From: VXNE01 sp965200505
GTDB taxonomy: Bacteria; Pseudomonadota; Gammaproteobacteria; Pseudomonadales; Azotimanducaceae
Assembly: GCA_965200505.1 (NCBI GenBank)
Contig: OZ241343.1
Location: 620,001 to 684,000 of the forward strand
Length of the DNA stretch: 64,000 nucleotides
Direction of reading: 5' to 3'
In this document: positions 60,546 through 64,000 of the stretch, piece by piece
How the letters are laid out: each line of letters begins with the position of its first letter
Numbering within the stretch: the stretch's first letter is position 1
Notes under the pieces: generated by a model
Databases searched by the model: none
Seen by the model: the letters and a program-made list of their open reading frames with translations, nothing else
What the model was told of the DNA's origin: nothing
Position numbers and translations under genes: made by a program

Positions 60546-61547
60546 GTGGGCACGGCACAAGGGCAAGGGCAGCGGCGTTTGGCGAGACGGCGCTCCGCCC
60601 TCGGCCAGCCGCGCCGGCGAGCGAACCGGGCGGCGCTGGCTCGGCTTCTGTGCGCAGCTTTGGCAGCCTTGGCCGCCATCCCCGTCGCCGCCCAACCCGG
60701 TTACGAGCCGCTGTGCGGCACGGAGGGCGTGTGGGTTCAGGTGCTAGGTTCCGGCGATGGCACGCTGAACGGCCGCGGCAGCGCCAGCTATCTCGTTTGG
60801 CTCGACGACAAGGCGCGCCTGTTGGTGGACCCGGGGCCGGGCAGTTCGGTGCGCTTCGGCGAAGCGAAAGCGGACTTCAACGACCTCGACGCCATCGTGT
60901 TCAGCAACGCCGGCGCCACCCGAACGGCGGACTTGCCGGCCTTCATCGTGGGTTCCGAAGGGCGCACACGCCGCTTGCCGGTGCTCGGCCCGGCCGGCGG
61001 AGACAATCACCCGGCCACCAGCGAGCTCATCCGACGGCTGCTCGGCCCGGAGGGCGCTTATGGCGAGTTCGCCGGCCACCTCGTGCCCCGGCAGGCCGCC
61101 TATCGCATTGACGTGGAAGACGTGCCCGCGGTGGGCAGCCGCCGCTGGACGGGCTTTGGTTCACCGCGCATGAGCCTCTCCGCCATACCGGTCCACCACG
61201 GCGGCGCGCCGAGCCTCGCCTGGCGCGTCCGCATCGGCGGCAAGACGGTGGTGTTCACCGGCAACTTCAGCAACCGCAACGATGCGGTGTGGCGCTTTGC
61301 CCGCCAAGCGGATGCCTTGGTGATCCACCATGCCATCCCGGAGGGCGCGCGAGGCGCCGTGCGGGAACGCCATGTGACGCCGGCGCAGATCGGCCGCATC
61401 GCGCAACGCGCCGACGCGCGCACCGTGCTGCTGGGCCACCGCGCGCCGCGCACGCTGGGGCTTGAGAGCATGAGCCGCGCGGCCCTTGAAGCCCACTACA
61501 CCGGGCCGCTGCTGTTCGCCAATGAGCTAGAATGTTGGGGACTGTAG
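60546..61547 (+). CDS. Metallo-beta-lactamase-fold protein, probably lacking the metal site
   Basis: A 333-residue protein with an N-terminal signal or anchor (ALARLLCAALAALAAIPVAAQ) after a basic stretch. The fold is recognisable: VQVLGSGDGTLNGRGSASYLVWLD, LLVDPGPGSSVRFGE, LSAIPVHHGGAPSLAWRVRIGGKTVVFTGNFS. However, the usual H-x-H-x-D-H motif after the third strand is replaced in VFSNAGATRTADLP, and the Asp of FTGD is Asn. Other His residues (VHHGG, IHHAIP) remain. It is probably not a hydrolase, or uses other ligands. GTG 60546; a TTG at 60579 is possible. Confidence 0.7.
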   Translation: MGTAQGQGQRRLARRRSALGQPRRRANRAALARLLCAALAALAAIPVAAQPGYEPLCGTEGVWVQVLGSGDGTLNGRGSASYLVWLDDKARLLVDPGPGSSVRFGEAKADFNDLDAIVFSNAGATRTADLPAFIVGSEGRTRRLPVLGPAGGDNHPATSELIRRLLGPEGAYGEFAGHLVPRQAAYRIDVEDVPAVGSRRWTGFGSPRMSLSAIPVHHGGAPSLAWRVRIGGKTVVFTGNFSNRNDAVWRFARQADALVIHHAIPEGARGAVRERHVTPAQIGRIAQRADARTVLLGHRAPRTLGLESMSRAALEAHYTGPLLFANELECWGL

Positions 61548-61574
61548 CGCTTCAAGGCGCGAGGCACTGACGCA

Positions 61575-61679
61575 ATGGGCAAAGGCGACAAGCGCACAAG
61601 ACGCGGCAAGATCAACCGGGGCGCCTACGGCGTGAGCCGGCCGAAGAAGCGCAAGGCATCGCGGCAAGCCAGCCGCTAG
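61575..61679 (+). CDS. 30S ribosomal protein THX
   Basis: A 34-residue protein, MGKGDKRTRRGKINRGAYGV..., whose start (MGKGDKRTRRGKI) and basic end (PKKRKASRQASR) match the small THX proteins of many proteobacteria. It lies in the gap after the MBL-fold gene, too short to be picked up by length cut-offs. It binds in the 30S head and stabilises the subunit. The following hairpin at 61688-61736 may end its transcript. Confidence 0.85.
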   Translation: MGKGDKRTRRGKINRGAYGVSRPKKRKASRQASR

Positions 61680-61687
61680 GGATCTCC

Positions 61688-61736
61688 GCAACAAGCGCCA
61701 CGGGCCTGCCCTGCCGGCCGCGTCCGCGCTTGTTGC
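61688..61736 (+). terminator. Long hairpin after the THX gene, possible terminator
   Basis: GCAACAAGCGC pairs perfectly with GCGCTTGTTGC (11 bases) around a 27-base loop that contains a second GGCC/GGCC stem. No T-run follows, so an intrinsic terminator is not certain; it may be an mRNA-stabilising or regulatory element. Confidence 0.45.
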
Positions 61737-61776
61737 CAGCTCACACGAACTCGAACTTTCAGAACAGTCGAGCGAT

Positions 61777-63288
61777 GTGCGTAAGCCTCCATTCAAGGGC
61801 AGCCGCTCGCAAGCCGCCCCGCGACACACGGTGAGGCTACGCCGCCACCTTCACCCGACCTCCTCCCGAAGCGGCGTCTGGGCCGCGGCCCTTCGCATCG
61901 CCGCATGGAACGCAGCCCTGCTGTTGATCGGGATCACAGCCTTGGCGCTCACCGGCGAGGCGTGGCTGCGCGTGACGAAGCCGTTCATCTTCAGTTCCTC
62001 CGAGAAGCGTTTCGTGCCGGGCGTTGGCCCGATGTTCGTCCCTGGCAGCGCAACACGGCTGACTGACGGGCAGTTCTTCTGGACCACCTCCACCGTCAAC
62101 TCCTTGGGTTTTGTGGATCGTCCACCGCCGCCCGAGATGGCAGCGCCGGGTTGCCGCGTGGCGGTGATTGGGGACTCGTTCGTGGTCGCGCGGCAAATCC
62201 CGATGGCGGAGAAGTTCCATGTCCGGCTGGAGGCTCTGGCCGCAACCGCGTTGCCGCACTTGCATGTCGAGACGGCGGCGTTCGGCTTGCCGAGCACCGG
62301 ACAGATCAATCAGCTGGCGCTCTACGACAACTTCGCGCGAGCACTGCGGCCTCGCGTGGTGGTGCTGGTGTTCGTGGCCAACGACTTCGCGGACAACTCG
62401 CCCACGCTGCGGGCCTTGTCGGAAGGAACGCATCCAAGGCGGCAACGTTGGCTAACCGCCGCACGCGCCGAAGACGGCGGATTTGTGCTGCGGCCGCCCG
62501 ATGCCGGCCATGCGGACGTTCCGCGTTTCACCCCAGAAGAGGCATCTCTGTTCGGCCAATACTTGGGTTGGCTGCCGGCCGCGCTCGGCAATCCGTTGCG
62601 GCGCCTAGTTCGCGGAAGCTGGTTCGTCCAGCGGTTGTATCGACCGCTGTGGCGAAGCGCGGCAATCGAACGCATGGAAAGCGTTGATTTGCTGGATTCG
62701 CGCCCGGGCCTGCGCGATTGGCGAAGTTATCCGCAGCTGCTCGAGGCGCGGCCGATAACCCAGGCTGATCTCGCGGGCCGAGCGTTCGCGGCCGATGCGC
62801 TGGCGCCAATTTACGAAGAGGCCGTGGCGTTCACCGGCTTTGCCTTCGATCAGTTCCAAGCGCGCGCCAAGCGAGATGGGGCACGGCTCTTGATCCTCGC
62901 TTCACACAACACACGACTACACGGCGAGCGCGTCCTTGCGCGGCTGGCCGCCTTGGCCGCAGCGCGTGGGATTCCGGTGATCGACCAACACGACCACATC
63001 GTTCGCCAAGGTGCTTCCCCTCAGACGGAGGCCCACTGGCCCACCGACAACCACTGGAACGCGGCCGGCCACCAATGGGCCGCGGAGGCGGTGCTGGAGC
63101 ATCTGACGCGCCACGAGGAAATCTGCGCCGGTGGTTTTGAGCGCCTAGCACGCACTCAACGAACGCCGGGGCTCACATCCCCGATCCCCGTATCCGCGAG
63201 AGCTAGCACCCCGCCTCAGCCGAGCGCTTGGCGCACCGTCCATAGCCGCTGCGCCACCGTCGCAAACGTCAGCACGACCAAGAGATAG
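61777..63288 (+). CDS. Membrane-anchored SGNH/AlgX-like protein
   Basis: A 503-residue protein. One span near residues 41-62 (AWNAALLLIGITALALTGEAW) anchors it. The SGNH block I is VAVIGDSFVVARQ and the catalytic D-x-x-H appears in WPTDNHWNAAGHQWAAEAVLEHL. Between lies an Arg-rich helical insertion. These are features of GDSL/AlgX-type acetyltransferases or hydrolases that modify surface polysaccharide. Its stop lies 73 bases inside the convergent next gene. Specific reaction unknown. Confidence 0.7.
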   Translation: MRKPPFKGSRSQAAPRHTVRLRRHLHPTSSRSGVWAAALRIAAWNAALLLIGITALALTGEAWLRVTKPFIFSSSEKRFVPGVGPMFVPGSATRLTDGQFFWTTSTVNSLGFVDRPPPPEMAAPGCRVAVIGDSFVVARQIPMAEKFHVRLEALAATALPHLHVETAAFGLPSTGQINQLALYDNFARALRPRVVVLVFVANDFADNSPTLRALSEGTHPRRQRWLTAARAEDGGFVLRPPDAGHADVPRFTPEEASLFGQYLGWLPAALGNPLRRLVRGSWFVQRLYRPLWRSAAIERMESVDLLDSRPGLRDWRSYPQLLEARPITQADLAGRAFAADALAPIYEEAVAFTGFAFDQFQARAKRDGARLLILASHNTRLHGERVLARLAALAAARGIPVIDQHDHIVRQGASPQTEAHWPTDNHWNAAGHQWAAEAVLEHLTRHEEICAGGFERLARTQRTPGLTSPIPVSARASTPPQPSAWRTVHSRCATVANVSTTKR

Positions 63289-63833
63289 ATCGCCGCTTCC
63301 GGCTGATAGACGAGCAGGCCCAAGCCCAGAATCGTCACCCGCTCGAGCCGGGTACACAGCCCGTCTTGGCATCGGGCGCCGGCCGCTTCGGCTCGCGCCC
63401 GCACATAGCTCGTGAGATTGCCGCCGACCAGCGCCAACACCGCGGCGGCGGCCGCGAACGCCGCGCCGTTGGCGGCGAAGTAAGCCGTCAAGGCGGCGAA
63501 TGCGGCGCCTTCGCCAATGCGGTCCGCGGTGGAATCCAACACGCCGCCGAATGGCGAGGCGGGGGCATCGTCTTGGCGGGCGAGTTCGCCATCCAAGCCA
63601 TCCAAGGCGCTGCCGAGCAGGAAGGCCAAGCCCCCCGGCAAGAGCCAGCCGATGGCGATGAGGGGCGCCGCCGCCACCGTGATGCCGAGCCCCGCCAAGG
63701 TGACGTGATTCGGCTTGACGCCCCGCTCCGCGAGCCAACCCACGACGAACCCGGCCCGCGCCTTGAGCGCCGCCGTGACGCGCTCCCGCGGGCCGGGCGG
63801 CGTCTCTCTCGCTTCCTGTTGTGCCTCCGCCAT
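63216..63833 (-). CDS. CDP-alcohol phosphatidyltransferase
   Basis: A 205-residue protein with the motif DGLDGELARQDDAPASPFGGVLDSTADR, a good match to D-G-x2-A-R-x8-G-x3-D-x3-D, and about five spans. The family includes phosphatidylglycerophosphate, phosphatidylserine, and inositol-phosphate synthases; the precise product is not clear, but pgsA is already present in this window. It starts MAEAQQEARETP at ATG 63833. Converges on the SGNH gene. Confidence 0.8.
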   Translation of the reverse strand: MAEAQQEARETPPGPRERVTAALKARAGFVVGWLAERGVKPNHVTLAGLGITVAAAPLIAIGWLLPGGLAFLLGSALDGLDGELARQDDAPASPFGGVLDSTADRIGEGAAFAALTAYFAANGAAFAAAAAVLALVGGNLTSYVRARAEAAGARCQDGLCTRLERVTILGLGLLVYQPEAAIYLLVVLTFATVAQRLWTVRQALG

Positions 63834-63914
63834 CGCGCCAGAATACCTGACGCCGGCGCTGAACGCCGAACGCCGGGGTATCCTTGGCCCAAACGCAACC
63901 GATGGAGAAGGGAC

Positions 63915-64000
63915 ATGGCATTGGATGTCGCGGTTTGTGACGAGCTTCTGAGCACCACGCGGGCGGTGCGCAAGCGCCTCGATTTCGAGCGGCCGGTGCC
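63915..64000 (+). CDS. Nitroreductase-family protein (partial, N-terminus)
   Basis: ATG 63915 follows GGAGAAGGGAC, then MALDVAVCDELLSTTRAVRK and continues RLDFERPVP to the right edge. The ELLSTTRAVRKR beginning is typical of FMN-dependent nitroreductases. Only 28 residues are visible. Confidence 0.6.
   Translation, partial: MALDVAVCDELLSTTRAVRKRLDFERPV

Overview
This 64-kb window is chromosomal DNA of a high-G+C bacterium, most likely a gammaproteobacterium. The best evidence is the block uvrY/gacA - uvrC - pgsA - tRNA-Cys, a classic gammaproteobacterial arrangement. It is supported by glutaryl-CoA dehydrogenase, lpxC, dusA, gltX next to tRNA-Ala, and a type II secretion operon in the order E F G H I J K L M N D known from Xanthomonas xps. 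A narrower assignment is not possible from the sequence. No integrase, transposase, phage gene or CRISPR array was found.

Layout. (1) 1-5.9 kb: surface glycan region with a HAD phosphatase, a sugar nucleotidyltransferase and two large convergent membrane proteins that share a C-terminal domain, tandemly duplicated in one of them. (2) 6-10.9 kb: two paralogous secreted proteins with matching promoters and strong terminators. One has a 16-base homopolymer in its leader, a likely phase-variation switch. An ATPase of the AAA/DUF4143 family and a small protein lie between them. (3) 11-18.2 kb: a head-to-tail array of six Uma2-family (DUF820) PD-(D/E)XK nuclease paralogs. (4) 18.2-28.7 kb: an 11-gene type II secretion operon. 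(5) 28.7-30.5 kb: a trimeric autotransporter-like protein with six perfect 84-bp repeats, between two tRNA-Leu genes. (6) 30.5-35.4 kb: hydantoinase/oxoprolinase A and B subunits and a PfkB-type kinase. (7) 35.6-39.2 kb: tRNA-Cys, pgsA, uvrC, uvrY, with a pair of operator-like dyads upstream of uvrY. (8) 39.2-44.1 kb: gcdH, a second DUF4143 ATPase, pyrF, a short-chain dehydrogenase and a [2Fe-2S] ferredoxin. (9) 44.1-46.6 kb: a type II restriction-modification pair. (10) 46.8-51 kb: coaE, a PHP-domain protein, and a tightly overlapped operon of a c-type cytochrome lipoprotein, HupE/UreJ-like, anchor-like and paired DUF6644-like membrane proteins. (11) 51-54.7 kb: tRNA-Ala overlapping gltX, lpxC, dusA. 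(12) 54.7-58.4 kb: a STAS / PP2C regulator pair and a bufferin-type RiPP operon (precursor, DUF692/MNIO enzyme, DUF2063 partner). (13) 58.5-64 kb: nadE, a degenerate metallo-beta-lactamase-fold protein, the tiny ribosomal protein THX gene, an SGNH-like membrane hydrolase, a CDP-alcohol phosphatidyltransferase and the start of a nitroreductase.

How the parts relate. The window mixes housekeeping blocks with surface, secretion and defence modules. The type II secretion system could export the nearby secreted paralogs, but nothing in the sequence proves it. The most unusual items are the Uma2 array (variable cores, near-constant flanks, shuffled coiled-coil tails), the poly-G leader of the secreted protein, the Asp/Gly/Cys-rich bufferin precursor, and the glycan-region domain present three times in two genes. 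Because G+C is high, long antisense open frames are common; several long ones, including a 2049-codon frame antisense to the Uma2 array, were rejected.
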